From Ariolimax columbianus (taxonomy: Eukaryota; Mollusca; Gastropoda; Stylommatophora; Arionidae), in assembly GCA_036924085.1 (NCBI GenBank), contig JAVGWX010000002.1, forward strand, positions 49,800,948-49,864,947: a stretch of DNA of 64,000 bases, given 5' to 3'. Of this stretch, positions 21,838 through 32,925 are shown one piece after another. Position 1 is the first letter of the stretch. Every line of letters starts with the position of its first letter. The notes beneath the pieces are model-generated. The model did not search any database. It was not told where the DNA came from and saw nothing but the letters and a program-made list of their open reading frames with translations. Made by a program: the position numbers and the translations under genes.

Positions 21838-22745
21838 CAAGTCTACGTTCATAGATTTGATAGGGCGTTTGATAAGGTATGGAATAGAGCGCTATGGTCA
21901 ACCTTGAATATGTATAAAATGAACATAAATATTATACATGTCCTTGAACACCTGTGTGACAAAGCGTCTAGGACTGTCTTCTGAATGGGAGGCGCGGGGA
22001 CTGGTTTCACACATCACTCGGTGTGAGACAGGGTTGAACACTCTCCTCAACTCTTTTCAACATACTTCTTGAGGGATTTTATGAGTGAGGCACTTAAAAA
22101 TCAAGTTGGTACTGTCAAGATAGGGGGGTCGAACGATTGTCAACCTTAGTTTTGCATATGACATCGACGGGTTGGCCGGCACAGAAGCAGAACTCCAGGA
22201 ATGGGCCAGAAGGCTCGATGAAACAGCTCTTGGCTATGGTATGGAGATTAACGCTGGAAATATAAAATGTATGACCAATAACTCGGAGGGCTTCAACAGT
22301 AGGATAAAGGCAAATGGTCATGAACTAGAAGTAGTCAACCGTTTTAAATATCTGGGTTCGATTGTCAGTAATCAAGGATCAAAATGTGAGGTGTTGGCCA
22401 GAATAGTACAGACAATAGCGGCGCTTGCACGGCTTAACACAACCTGGCAAGATAAACGATTAGCACTTTGCAAGAAAATCAGATTAATGCGTACATTGGT
22501 CCTGTCAATATTCCTCTATGCTTGTGAGACATGGACAATTACAGTTGACCTGCAGCAGAGATGAGATGTGATGTTTTCGAAGACTTCTAAACGTGACGTA
22601 CAAAGATCGAGTTACAAATGAGGAAATACGAGATTGAATTACAACAGCAATACGGCCTTTTGAAGATCTCATGGGAACCGTCAAAAGCAGGAAACTCGCT
22701 TGGTACGGTCACATATCGAGATCAAATGGTCTTGCAAATGCGATC
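21838..22745 (+). pseudogene. LINE reverse transcriptase remnant, degraded active site
   Basis: Frameshifted RT: FDRAFDKVWNRALW (motif A region) at 21855, then LSFAYDIDGLAG at 22145-22180, where an intact element would have a ...ADD... catalytic motif. It continues in one frame at 22172-22564 with LQEWARRLDETALGYGMEIN, FKYLGSIVSNQGSKCEV and LVLSIFLYACETWTI, and ends in ISRSNGLANAILTE. The loss of one catalytic Asp and the frameshifts make it inactive. The reading stops where the GTGATGTAAGAG array begins. Confidence 0.85.
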
Positions 22746-22749
22746 CTGA

Positions 22750-24045
22750 CGGAAAGGTCGTGATGTAAGAGTGACCAAAGCTGTTTATGGTTCAGAGTGA
22801 CAGTCGTGATGTAAGAGTGACAGTCGTGATGTAAGAGTGACAGTCGTGATGTAAGAGTGGCAATAGTGATGTAAGAGTGACAGTCGTGATGTAAGAGGGG
22901 CAATAGTGATGTAAGAGTGGCAATAGTGATGTAAGAGCGACAGTCGTGATGTAAGAGTGGCAATAGTGATGTAAGAAGGGCAATAGTGATGTAAGAGCGA
23001 CAGTCGTGATGTAAGAGTGGTAAAAGTGATGTAAGAGCGACAGTCGTGATGTAAGAGTGGCAATAGTGATGTAAGAGTGGCAATCGTAATGTAAGAGTGG
23101 CAATAGTGATGTAAGAGTGGCAATAGTGATGTAAGAGCAACAGTCGTGATGTAAGAGTGGCAATAGTGATGTAAGAGTGACAGTCGTGATGTAAGAGGGG
23201 CAATAGTGATGTAAGAGTGGCAATAGTGATGTAAGAGCGACAGTCGTGATGTAAGAGTGGCAATAGTGATGAAAGAGTGGCAATAGTGATGTAAGAGCGA
23301 CAGTCGTGATGTAAGAGTGGTAATAGTGATGTAAGAGCGACAGCCGTGATGTAAGAGTGGCAATAGGGATGTAAGAGTGGCAATAGTGATGTAAGAGTGG
23401 CAATAGTGATGTAAGAGTGGCAATAGTGATGTAAGAGTGGCAATAGTGACGTAAGAGTGGCAATAGTGATGTAAGAGTGGCAATAGTGATGTAAGAGCGA
23501 CAGTCGTGATGTAAGAGTGGCAATAGTGATGTAAGAGTGACAGTCGTGATGTAAGAATGGCAATAGTGATGTAAGAGTGACAGCCGTGATGTAAGAGTGG
23601 CAATAGTGATGTAAGAGTGACAGTCGTGATGTAAGAGTGGCAATAGTGATGTAAGAGTGACAGTCGTGATGTAAGAGTGGCAATAGTGATGTAAGAGTGA
23701 CAGTCGTGATGTAAGAGTGGCAATAGTGATGTAAGAGTGGCAATAGTGATGTAAGAGTGTTCAAAGCTGTTTGTGGTTCAGACTGACAGTTGTGATGTAA
23801 GAGTGATCGAAGCTGTTTCTGGTTCAGACAGACAATCGTGATGTAAGAGTGACCAAAGCTGTTTCTGGTTCAGACTAACAATCGTGATGTAAGAGTGACA
23901 AAAGCTATTTCTGGTTCAGACTGACAGTCGAGATGTAAGAGTGACAAAAGCTGTTTCTGGTTCAGACTGACAGTGTGATGTAAGAGTGACCAAAGCTGTT
24001 TCCGGAACAGACAAACAGCCGGGATGTAAGAGTGACCAAACTTAT
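22750..24045. repeat. 20-bp minisatellite nested in a 46-bp repeat
   Basis: The centre (about 22800-23758) has about 47 copies of a 20-bp unit (CAATAGTGATGTAAGAGTGG / CAGTCGTGATGTAAGAGTGA). On both sides the same GTCGTGATGTAAGAGTGACC is part of a longer ~46-bp unit with AAAGCTGTTTCTGGTTCAGA (22762-22800 and 23760-24045). The 20-bp unit is a sub-segment of the larger one. The long ORFs on the - strand arise from the repeat. Confidence 0.9.
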
Positions 24046-24466
24046 TTATGGCGCAGATTGCTGGACCGATTACATATTAATTATGCCCAATCTCAACTTC
24101 CACATCGACCCCATGAGACATCATTAAGTTGATATGCAAAAGAAAAAGAAGTTAAACACCCAAAAACGGCAAAGCGCGATGATTACTGAAGGACTGGTAA
24201 GGGACATAGATGAAAAGTTAAATAATCTGCAGCTTTATCAGATCAATGTGGATATAGACTGGGCTGCCATTAGAGACTATGTATACTCCTTTATCTCTGA
24301 GCATATTGGATGCACCACTTATGCCTCACGATTAGTTCGATGGGTACGACGCAGAAATCATGACCCTTTTAAAAGGAATAAATGAAATATAGAGCTTATC
24401 AAAGCAGCTCGTCATCACGTACAGGCAACAAGATAGTTATCCACCATATCCTAATATTAGACCACC
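24046..24466. other. Unassigned sequence with a short ORF
   Basis: 24134-24385 (+) is an 83-codon ORF with Lys- and Arg-rich ends (VDIDWAAIRDYVYSFIS). I do not recognise it. It may be retroelement debris or chance. Confidence 0.35.
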
Positions 24467-24599
24467 AGGTCAGTATATTTCTGCTGAATCCTGATGTGAG
24501 GTGGGAGCCGGATCAATATATTTCAGCGGACCCTGACGTGAGGTGGAGGTCTTGGTAAATATACCTCAGGTGACCTTAACATAAGGTGGGAGTCTTTCT
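24467..24599. repeat. Diverged units of the 43-bp minisatellite
   Basis: Words such as GATCAATATATTTCAGCGGA and CCTGACGTGAGGTGG match the array at 25346, so the RT fragment between them appears to have been inserted in it. Confidence 0.7.
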
Positions 24600-25345
24600 T
24601 CTTCTTTTCGCTTATCCGGGTATGCCTTCAAGCGTCAGGTTGTGAAAAGATCTCTAGAACGAGCCCGACTGTGTGCCTCATGCGCAGCTACATTCACCAC
24701 CTCAGATATTTTCGTAAGCCACCTTTTTTTTCGGGGTCTGCCTTTGACCTTCAATCCGTTGAATCTAGATATCATTGCTTGTGTGTGTGTGGGGGAGGGG
24801 AGGGGGAAGAGAGGTGTGGATGGAAGGGGGCGGGGAAGGTGCTGTGAGGTGGTGGGCCTGTTACGTGGCCAAACCATTTTAGTTATTGTCTCTTAATGTA
24901 CACTAATAATGGTGTTGCTCCCACTAATCTCCTGGTGTTATACTTTCTGATCATGTCTTTCCTTGTACTTACTTAGTCGCTCCTCTTCTACCGTGAGGTG
25001 TAGAGGTGTTTCTCCATGTTACACACAATATTCTTCGCAAGCATTTCATTCATGCTGTTACGATGTGTCGCATTTCAATTGATGTTTGTGTCCAGTTCTA
25101 TCATTAATAGCATAGAGTCGGGATGAAAATCGTGTTGTATAAAGTTCTTTTAGTAGTTATTGTCGCGTGTTTGCAGTTAAGTATTGGAGTTAATTGTCCT
25201 ATGATCTGATTTGCCATTTTGCGTTTTTGATGGATTTTCAATGTAATTCTTCCGTCTGATGAAAACGTGGACCATAAGTATGTGAAATCTTTCACCTGTT
25301 TGGTTTGCTGCTTTCTACATATTTTCATGAACTCAGATTTTCTAC
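24600..25345 (-). pseudogene. RTE-like LINE 3' end with GAA tail
   Basis: On the - strand 25328-25104 encodes VKDFTYLWSTFSSDGRITLK, KMANQIIGQLTPILNCKHAT and TLYNTIFIPTLCY. After frame breaks, 24780-24635 encodes FNGLKVKGRPRKKRWLTKIS. Both blocks are typical RTE/BovB-like C-terminal RT sequence. The 3' end reads CCGGATAAGCGAAAAGAAGA, a short (GAA)-rich tail. GGAGTCTT occurs on both sides and is a possible duplication, although it is also part of the array unit. Confidence 0.8.
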
Positions 25346-25920
25346 GCAGGAGTCTTGATCAATATATGTCAGCTGGCCCTGAAGAGAGGTGGGAGTCTTG
25401 ATCAATATATCTCAGCTGGCCCTGAAGGTAGGTAGGAGTCTTGATCAATATATGTCAGCTAGCCCTGAAGAGAGGTGGGAGTCTTGATCAATATATGGAG
25501 TCTTGATCAATATATGTCAACTGGCCCTGAAGGGAGGTGGGAGTCTTGATCAATATATCTCAGCTGGCCCTGAAGGGAGGTGGGAGTCTTGATCAATATA
25601 TGTCAGCTGGCCCTGAAGAGAGGTGGGAGTCTTGATCAATATATGTCAGCTGGCCCTGAAGAGAGGTGGGAGTCTTGATCAATATATGTCAGCTGGCCCT
25701 GATTGGTGGTGGGAGTCTTGATCAATATATGTCAGCTGGCCCTGAAGAGAGGTGGGAGTCTTGATCAATATATGTCAGCTGACCCTGAAGAGAGGTGGGA
25801 GTCTTGATCAATATATCTCAGCTGGCTCTGAAGAGAGGTGGGAGTCTTGATCAATATATGTCAGCTGACCCTGATAAGAGGTGGGAGTTTTGATCAACAT
25901 ATGTCAGCTGGCTTTGATGC
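25346..25920. repeat. 43-bp minisatellite, about 13 copies
   Basis: The unit is GTCTTGATCAATATATGTCA plus GCTGGCCCTGAAGAGAGGTG and GGA. Copies are very similar, and one partial unit lies near 25497. Confidence 0.95.
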
Positions 25921-26114
25921 TAGTTCCTGTCGAAGCTGGAATTATGTCCGCCATGTCCTAAGAAAAAAACATGATGCTAACACCAGAAACGATATGCCAT
26001 AAACCCAAAAGAGAAGGACACTTTGTAAAGAACCATACGAATAGAAATAGAAATAACTAACTAGTACTGAGACAACGTATAAAGGATGACCGCAGATAGG
26101 ATGAAATGGAGAGA
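25921..26114. other. Unassigned sequence
   Basis: Nothing certain. Possibly LINE debris, because the next repeat unit resembles a LINE C-terminus. Confidence 0.35.
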
Positions 26115-26815
26115 GTTTGATGCAGCCAATAAAAACACCACTAGGCGCGATGATCGCTGATCGCTTTGCCATTCATGGACCAGGGAGATCTCACCAGTGA
26201 AATAAGTCGGGTACAGTCTTCACAGATGCCATCAGGTGCCATGGTCGATAATTGTGTTACAAGGGATATCTAGTTGAGATTTGGTGCTATCGCTATAAAC
26301 AGCATCGGGAGTCTGGTCCTTGATCGTTTTGCCGCTCTTAGACCAGGGATCTCAGACGTAGAGGAGTTTGGTGCTGCCCTTAAAAAGGCAACCAGTCGTG
26401 GTGGTCGCTGATATATCCTTGCCGCTCTTAGACCAGGGATCTCAGACGTGGAGGAGTTTGGTGCTGCCCTTAAAAAGGCAACCAGGCGTGGTGGTCGCTG
26501 ATATATCCTTGCCGCTCTTAGACCAGGGATCTCAGACGTGGAGGAGTTTGGTGCTGCCCTTAAAAAGGCAACCAGGCGTGGTGGTCGCTGATATATCCTT
26601 GCCGCTCTTAGACCAGGGATCTCAGACGTGGAGGGGTTTGGTGTTGCCCTTAAAAAGGCAACCAGGCGTGGTGGTCGCTGATATATCCTTGCCGCTCTTA
26701 GACCAGGGATCTCAGACGTGGAGGAGTTTGGTGCTGCCCTTAAAAAGGCAACCAGGCGTGGTGGTCGCTGATATCCTTGCCGCTCTTGGACCAGGCATTT
26801 CAGATGAGGAAGAAG
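26115..26815. repeat. 90-bp minisatellite with diverged founder units
   Basis: Five near-identical 90-bp units start at 26331, 26421, 26511, 26601 and 26691, and a changed sixth follows. Two much older relatives lie at 26115-26205 and 26275-26350 (GAGTTTGATGCAGCC, GGCGCGATGATCGCTGAT). The period is exactly 30 codons, so an ORF of 166 codons (26368-26868) stays open. The oldest unit reads KWREFDAANKN, which resembles a LINE C-terminal tail, so the repeat may derive from retroelement sequence. Confidence 0.85.
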
Positions 26816-27300
26816 TAATCGTCGGAGTGTATGGGATCAAAGAGGATAAAAATAGGATGAAATTATAATTGAAAGAAAATGGTGGCGAGGAGAAAAAGTA
26901 CCAAAAAAAAAGGATTTGATAGATGAGAAGAAGATGATAGTCAATCACAGAACTAGAATATTATAACACAGTAAGAGTAGAAGTAGTGGAGTTAACAAGA
27001 ACAAGAAAAAACAGAATGGTCTTGAATAAATAAAGAAGAGTAAGAATCGACAAAGGTTGGGAAAGGATAATAATTGATGATCATGAAGGAAATGGAATCT
27101 GATAAGGAAAAATATATATGCGAAGAAGAACGAATTGAAGACGAGGAGCATGATGAACAAATTATGGAGATGAAGAAAATAGGAACAGAAACTTGAAGGT
27201 GGATAAAATATGAAATCGAAGGGAAAAAGGTAGAAGAAGAAAAAGAAAAGGAATAAGAAAAACAAGAGAAAGAAAATTAATATGAAAGTGTTAATGATAA
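26816..27300. other. Purine-rich AT-rich sequence
   Basis: GA/AAG-rich sequence with no defined period. Phe/Leu-rich ORFs on the - strand are by-products. Confidence 0.55.
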
Positions 27301-27695
27301 ATCTTGCAAACACCTGTTCTAAAGACCCTTAAATTTGAAAATGTTTCCACATTCTTGAACGGCAGTCCAAGGTTCGTAAACAATCGACAAATATTCAAAC
27401 ATTCGATCCAAAGACGTAAAATGCGTAATGTCGTTAGGTTTCTGTTTCTACAGTCAAAAAGAGGCTTGAATACCTGGAACATGCGAAGTGTAACACCTGC
27501 AGTACACGTGGGTACAGTGCGTGCAATGTTACAACATACTACGCTAGACCAAGGTATTTCTTACGCTATTTTCTCGGCTATCAATCCGATAATTCTGAAT
27601 TGCGATTTGTGTTCTGATGGTTCCAGGACACACCCAGGTATACCTGACTGGCTGAGTGAAATTAACTACATAGGCGGTGGCATGTTCAATCTTTG
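27301..27695. other. Unassigned sequence with an open frame
   Basis: A + frame is open over 27304-27771 (155 codons), but it runs into the SINE-like element and has no recognisable domain or splice structure. I do not call a gene. Confidence 0.35.
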
Positions 27696-27707
27696 GATCG
27701 TGCATTC

Positions 27708-28055
27708 TTCTTCTTCTTCTTCTTCTTCGTTCGTTCTTAATCTCCCACTACCAAACCCTGAAAGAGCTTAAGTAGCAGAATGTAGTCCAGAGAACGGAAT
27801 GCGTTGTGTCGTAGTTTACAGCTTGGCTGCGATATTTGCACCTTTCGGTCCAACACACCCGACTTCAGCAAGCATTTATTTAGTACTGGGTTAGCATTCC
27901 CTCTTCGATAATTTTCCTTAGCCAGTCTGCCCTGCTGCAGCCTGTTGTCCAGCATCACCGCGTGGAAGTGTAGAAGGGTCTTGGCAGCTATGGTTCGCTG
28001 GCCCTGACGCTAGCAGTCAGCTAAGGGTCGCTGACCGCTGCAGCATCTTGATCCC
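27708..28055 (-). mobile_element. GAA-tailed SINE-like element, nearly full length
   Basis: On the - strand it runs from GGGATCAAGATGCTG at the right edge to a clean (GAA)n tail at the left edge. It has a short internal deletion near the 5' end (GAGCAGCGCATGA missing). Exact 12-bp direct repeats GATCGTGCATTC flank it at 27696-27707 and 28056-28067. No ORF of note. The flanks join cleanly if the element is removed. Confidence 0.9.
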
Positions 28056-28067
28056 GATCGTGCATTC

Positions 28068-28496
28068 AAAGTTAAATGGTTGGTTTTATCCCAGAGCCCC
28101 TGGCATGATGAAGTCGGATGCATTGGGCTGACAGGCGCAAAATGAAAAAAAACCACACTCAATATGCACACCGCCTTGGGGATTAGAGAAATAAGGCGAA
28201 TGCAGAAAAAAAAATCTCAGAGCCCCTACTGGACAAGGAAATGGCCACTATACCACTGTAAAGAAGGTAAAGGTTGCCCAATAGCAGTATCTTGCTGTCA
28301 AGGATATTTTTAAAATCTCAGTCTGGTATTTAGTGATGTTATCGGGATAGTTGTCAGAAATACATTTTCTACCTCCCTGATTTATTCTTCTTTAACTTCG
28401 GAGCTGAACACTCTGGCGTTCCGTATTAGCGTAGTTGTGGGTGGGCGGGGGGGGGGGGGGGGCAGTCAGATGCTGCCACGACCGACTACGACATTT
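28068..28496. other. Unassigned sequence with a G run
   Basis: No gene seen. A G run of about 15 nt lies near 28448-28462. Confidence 0.45.
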
Positions 28497-28507
28497 AGAG
28501 TGGCAGG

Positions 28508-28717
28508 CTGAGGACGACGGTTGTGTGGGACCGAAAGGTGCAAATATGGCAGTCAATCTGTAAACTAACGACACAACGCATTCCGTTCTCCGTACTACAT
28601 CCAGCTACTTGTAAAGCCCTGTTCAGGCCTTGGTAGCAGGAGATTGAGAACCAACACAGAAGAAGAAGAAGAAGAAGAAGAAGAAGAAGAAGAAGAAGAA
28701 GAAGAAGAAGAAGAAGA
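28508..28717 (-). mobile_element. GAA-tailed SINE-like element, 5'-truncated, long tail
   Basis: The 3' half of the family (GGGACCGAAAGGTGCAAATA, CGCATTCCGTTCTC, GGTAGCAGGAGATTGAGAAC) is followed by about 60 nt of (GAA)n. Flanks AGAGTGGCAGG (28497-28507) and AGAGTGACAGG (28718-28728) form an 11-bp duplication with one mismatch. Confidence 0.85.
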
Positions 28718-28876
28718 AGAGTGACAGGGATTCGGGGATAATCATCCAATAACAATTAGTTGAGGGTAGTTCTAAGTTAGAGTGATGGCTAAGTCGAACA
28801 ACCAACAGGAAAGCATTGGACAGCCATGATGTTGTTTGAGACTATAAAATACGCAAAGATGAACTAAAGCGTACGA

Positions 28877-28926
28877 AGAAGAAGAAGAAGAAGAAGAAGA
28901 AGAAGAAGAAGAAGAAGAAGAAGAAA
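28877..28926. repeat. (GAA)n microsatellite
   Basis: About 16 uninterrupted GAA units, not attached to a recognised copy of the GAA-tailed element. Confidence 0.95.
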
Positions 28927-29627
28927 AACTAAAGGAGACTGGCTAGGAGAGAGACTGATCGACTGTCAGGAGTCTGTGAGTGTGTGACTTTGCTGGGTGA
29001 CTGGACCAGCATACAGCTTGAGTTTTGGCCAGTCGCTCTATAGGTGTTTATGTTGGACACCCTGTGAACAGTAAGAGATCTGAATGTGTGTCGTACGTGA
29101 AAGGACACCTAGTGAAAGATGCGTGATCTAATTATATATGAATGTACAGATTCGTGTGAATAGGTGAAGTGATCTAAGTAATTGTGAATGCAAAGATCAC
29201 ATGATTGTAAGTGATCTGATTGCATGTGAATGCAAAGATCACCTAAGGACGAGATCTGACTGTGCGTGATATGTGCGAAACACTTTGTGAACGATGTGTG
29301 TTCTGATTAAATGCGTATGCACAGATCGACTGAGTATGTGACAACAAGTGAGAACGTGATCCGACTATAAGTGACTTGATCTACATATGAATGAAAAGAT
29401 CGTCTGAGCATACGTGAACCAAATGTATGTGGATGTACAGATCGCCTAATTGACGGTGATATGATTATATGTGAATGCACACAACGACTAAATACATAAT
29501 CTGATCGTGAGGACGAGTTTGTGATTGTGTGTTGAGTGTGCAGATAAGGAGAGTGCAGCGGCGAGAGCCTCGGTATCATGTCCTTGAAGGAATTATCAAA
29601 GCTAGTGTTGAAAACATCCGATTATAG

Positions 29628-29684
<57 letters not shown>

Positions 29685-29875
29685 GATTATTTAGTTTAGA
29701 TGTACTTTGTTTCTTTTTGTTGATATGCATATTAAACAACAATGTTATGTTTCCATTCAGAATAGTGTTTACTGCGTTTTCCTGTGTGTCGTCGTGTCGT
29801 GGTGTGGATACATATTGTGACTCTTTTTTTAAGTAAACTACTCAACTAAACCCCATACGCTGCCACATATCTTAT
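28927..29875 (+). other. Possible LTR remnant with degenerate repeats
   Basis: 29100-29530 holds loose repeats of GTGATCTGATTGCATGTGAA. 29629-29682 is a (TA)n run. Near 29865, CTGCCACATATC is followed by TTTTGGTCCGAGTGACC, which resembles an LTR end (CA) followed by a primer-binding-like TGG. This is suggestive only, since no partner LTR or coding region is present. Confidence 0.3.
29629..29682. repeat. (TA)n microsatellite
   Basis: About 27 TA dinucleotides. Confidence 0.95.
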
Positions 29876-30038
29876 TTTGGTCCGAGTGACCAGGTTTTCA
29901 TTGCTAGGATAAGTACTACACAACTGCTAAACGTCTTACGCTGCCACAAGTGTTTGCTCTCAAATAACTTCAACGATTATTTACTTCTTAATATTTAACT
30001 TAGTTAGAAATATTCAATAATTGCAAGACTATTAATAT

Positions 30039-30365
30039 ACGAGGGACGTTCAGAAAGTAATGCACCACATCGTTTTTCTCAGAAGCTGTTTATTCAATAG
30101 GCAAGACATTTCTGAACAAAATACCTGGATATATCATGTAAACATTTGTATTATTCAACATAATCCCCATCAACTTGTACAGCTTTATGCCAGCGCAAAA
30201 CACGTGCATGTATTCCTAGCACGTACCAGATTATGTCTTGAACATGTAGCTATTTCTTGGCTGCATCAATCACTTCAACACCTTCTTCAAACCTTGTCCC
30301 AGGGAATGCATCTTTGAGTGGACCAAACATGAAAATCAGAGGGTGCCAAATTGGAACTATAGGGT
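30039..30365 (-). pseudogene. Mariner-type transposase 3' end with terminal repeat
   Basis: On the - strand the C-terminal part reads YSSNLAPSDFH, then after a frameshift FGPLKDAFPGTRFEEGVEV, a stop, and LRWHKAVQVDGDYVE before a final stop. These are the conserved Tc1/mariner DD34D C-terminal motifs. The Asp expected in the 'PDLAPSD' motif is Asn here. The outer end, ACGAGGGACGTTCAGAAAGT at 30040, looks like the terminal inverted repeat. The 5' part of the transposon is absent, so the copy is inactive. Confidence 0.85.
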
Positions 30366-31010
30366 AGACAGGGGAGTACCACCAACCATCAATAGGTCAC
30401 CATTCTCTAATTATCCAAACAACCATCACTAGGTCACCATTCTCTAATTACCCACCAACCATCAATTGGTCACCATTCCATAATAACCCACCAACCTTCA
30501 ATAGGTCACCATTTCTTAATAACCCACCAACCTTCAATAGGCCACCAACCCTCAATATGCCACCATTCTCCAATTACACACCAACCCACAATCCACCACT
30601 CTTTAATAACCAATCAACGCTTTTACTCATAACCCTTTAATAAGACCTCATCCCTCAGTAACCTACCAATCCTCAATAACTCACATGCCACCACTTAACC
30701 CCCGAGTTCCTCAACAACACACCACTCTTCAATAGCTCACCAAACCTCAAAAGCTCACCCCCCCCCTCCACAACCCTCAACAATCGATCAACCACAAAAC
30801 CCACCACTCATCAATAGTCCAAAAACTTTCAAGAACCCATCAACTCCCTAACACACGAACCCCTCAATAATCCACCCTCCTCAATAATTCACCAACCATT
30901 TAACCTACCAACCCTAAGCCCACCAGCACTCAATTGCCAACCAGCCTTCAATAACCCGTCATTCAATAACCCACCAACACCTTCTTATTCTTTGTCTTTT
31001 TAATCTTCTT
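30366..31010. repeat. Degenerate CACCAACCCTCAATA array
   Basis: Irregular units around CACCAACCATCAATAGGTCA. Probably an older part of the field that becomes regular at 31484. Confidence 0.8.
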
Positions 31011-31085
31011 ATTTATTTTTCTTCTTCTTCTTCTTCTTCCTTCTTCTTCTCCTTCTCCTCCTTCGTCTTCTTCTTCTTCGTTATA
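31011..31085. repeat. (TTC)n tract
   Basis: Imperfect pyrimidine repeat, reading as (GAA)n on the - strand. Confidence 0.85.
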
Positions 31086-31483
31086 ATAATAATCAGCCTC
31101 CTTGAGCAATTAACTTTGAATAATTCTAAAATTATAGTGCTGGTGGTCCTGTGGTTTCCCTTCCCACCTATGTCAGAAGTTTGGCAGGTGCCTGGTTCCT
31201 TCCGTTCCACAGAGCATGATGCATTAGACGGTGTGCAATGTCGAGTGGTGAGATTAACAGTTCCGAGAAGTCCCTGGCGGGCTTTACCATCTCCACCAAC
31301 ATACGAAGTCCCGGAAGGAGTCCTGTATCCGCAATTCCCGTCGTGTTTAAGATTTACATTAGCGCAAAGAGGGGGGGGGGGGCATTTCTCGAGGTTCATT
31401 TCAGAGTTGGGCACATTGAGCTTTGGGTAATGCTGGGTTGGAAATCTCGAGGGAGTAACGCCTCCATCAGTTTTGCAAGATCC
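31086..31483. other. Unique island between arrays
   Basis: About 400 bp of normal-composition sequence with a G run near 31371-31381. Overlapping frames are open on both strands, but no domain was recognised. It is bounded on the left by a TTC tract, so it may be an insertion (a - strand element with a GAA tail), which is not proven. Confidence 0.4.
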
Positions 31484-32325
31484 ACGAACCCTCAACAAAC
31501 CACGAACCCTCAACAAACCACGAACTCTCAACAAACCGCGAACCCTCAACAAACTACGAACCCTCAATAAACCACAAACCCTCAACAAACCATGAACTCA
31601 ACAAACCGCAAACCCTCAACAAACCACGAACCCTCAACAAACCACGAACTCTCAACAAACCACGAGCCCTCAACAAACCACGAACTCTCAACAAACCACG
31701 AACTCTCAACAAACCACGAACTCTCAACAAACCACAAACCCTCAACAAACCACAAACCCTCAACAAACCACGAACTCTCAACAAACCACGAACCCTGAAT
31801 AAAACACAAACCCTCAACAAACCATGAACCCTCAACAAACCACGAACTCTCAACAAACCACAAACCCTCAACAAACCATGAACTCTCAACAAACCACGAA
31901 CTCTCAACAAACCACAAACCCTCAACAAACCATGAACCCTCAACAAACCACGAACTCTCAACAAACCACGAACCCTCAATAAAACACAACACCTCAACAA
32001 ACCACGAACCCTCAACAAACCATGAACCCTCAACAAACCATGAACTCTCAACAAACCACAAACCCTCAACAAACCATGAACTCTCAACAAACCACGAACT
32101 CTCAACAAACCACAAACTCTCAACAAACCATGAACCCTCAACAAACCACGAACTCTCAACAAACCACGAACCCTCAATAAAACACAACACCTCAACAAAC
32201 CACGAACCCTCAACAAACCATGAACCCTCAACAAACCATGAACTCTCAACAAACCACGAACTCTCAACAAACCACGAACCTTCAACAAACCACGAACCCT
32301 CAACAAACCACCAACCGTTAATAAC
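31484..32325. repeat. 18-bp minisatellite, about 46 copies
   Basis: The unit is CCCTCAACAAACCACGAA, with CCCT/TCTCA and CACG/CATG/CACA variants and occasional 17- or 19-bp units. Long Leu/Val/Gly or Trp/Phe/Val ORFs on the - strand reflect the period. Confidence 0.95.
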
Positions 32326-32925
32326 CCACCAAACGCCAATAACCCACCAACCGTCGATAACCCACCAACCGTCAATAACCCACCAACAGTCAATAACCCA
32401 CCAACCATCAATAGCCCACAAACCGTCAATTACTCCACAGAGAATAACCCACTAACTGTCAATAACTCCATAGTCAATAACCCACCAACCGTCAATAATC
32501 CACCAACCACTTAACGCACGAGCGTCTCAAAAACCCAATATAGCACAATAACTCACCAACCTCTTAGTCTATAAACACACAATAATTCACCAACCCTCAA
32601 TACCCCCAAAAACCTCTTAACCCACGCACTATAAATAACCAATCAACCTCTGTATAACCCAGCAACCGTTGAATAACTCACAACACCTAAAAAACATAAC
32701 AACCCTTCAATAACCAACCAACCCCTCAATAACCCACAAACCCCTAAATAACTCACCAATACTTAAATATCCCACCATACCCTGAATAACCCACAACATT
32801 TCAATAACTCAGCAACCTTATAATAACTCACCAACCCCTTAATAAGCAACTAACACCTCAATAACCCACTAACTTCTCCATAACCCACCAACCCCTCAAT
32901 AACTCACAAGGCTTTAATAACCCAC
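32326..32925. repeat. Degenerate 20-bp AATAACCCACCAACC array
   Basis: Loose continuation of the neighbouring CAACCC-rich arrays. Confidence 0.85.

Noticed and set aside
22709..23764. Three overlapping ORFs of 280-350 codons on the - strand
   Set aside because: A 20-bp unit without stops keeps all three frames open at once, so none can be taken as coding.
31554..32429. Leu/Val/Gly and Trp/Phe/Val repeat proteins
   Set aside because: Both are readings of the 18-bp minisatellite in different frames.
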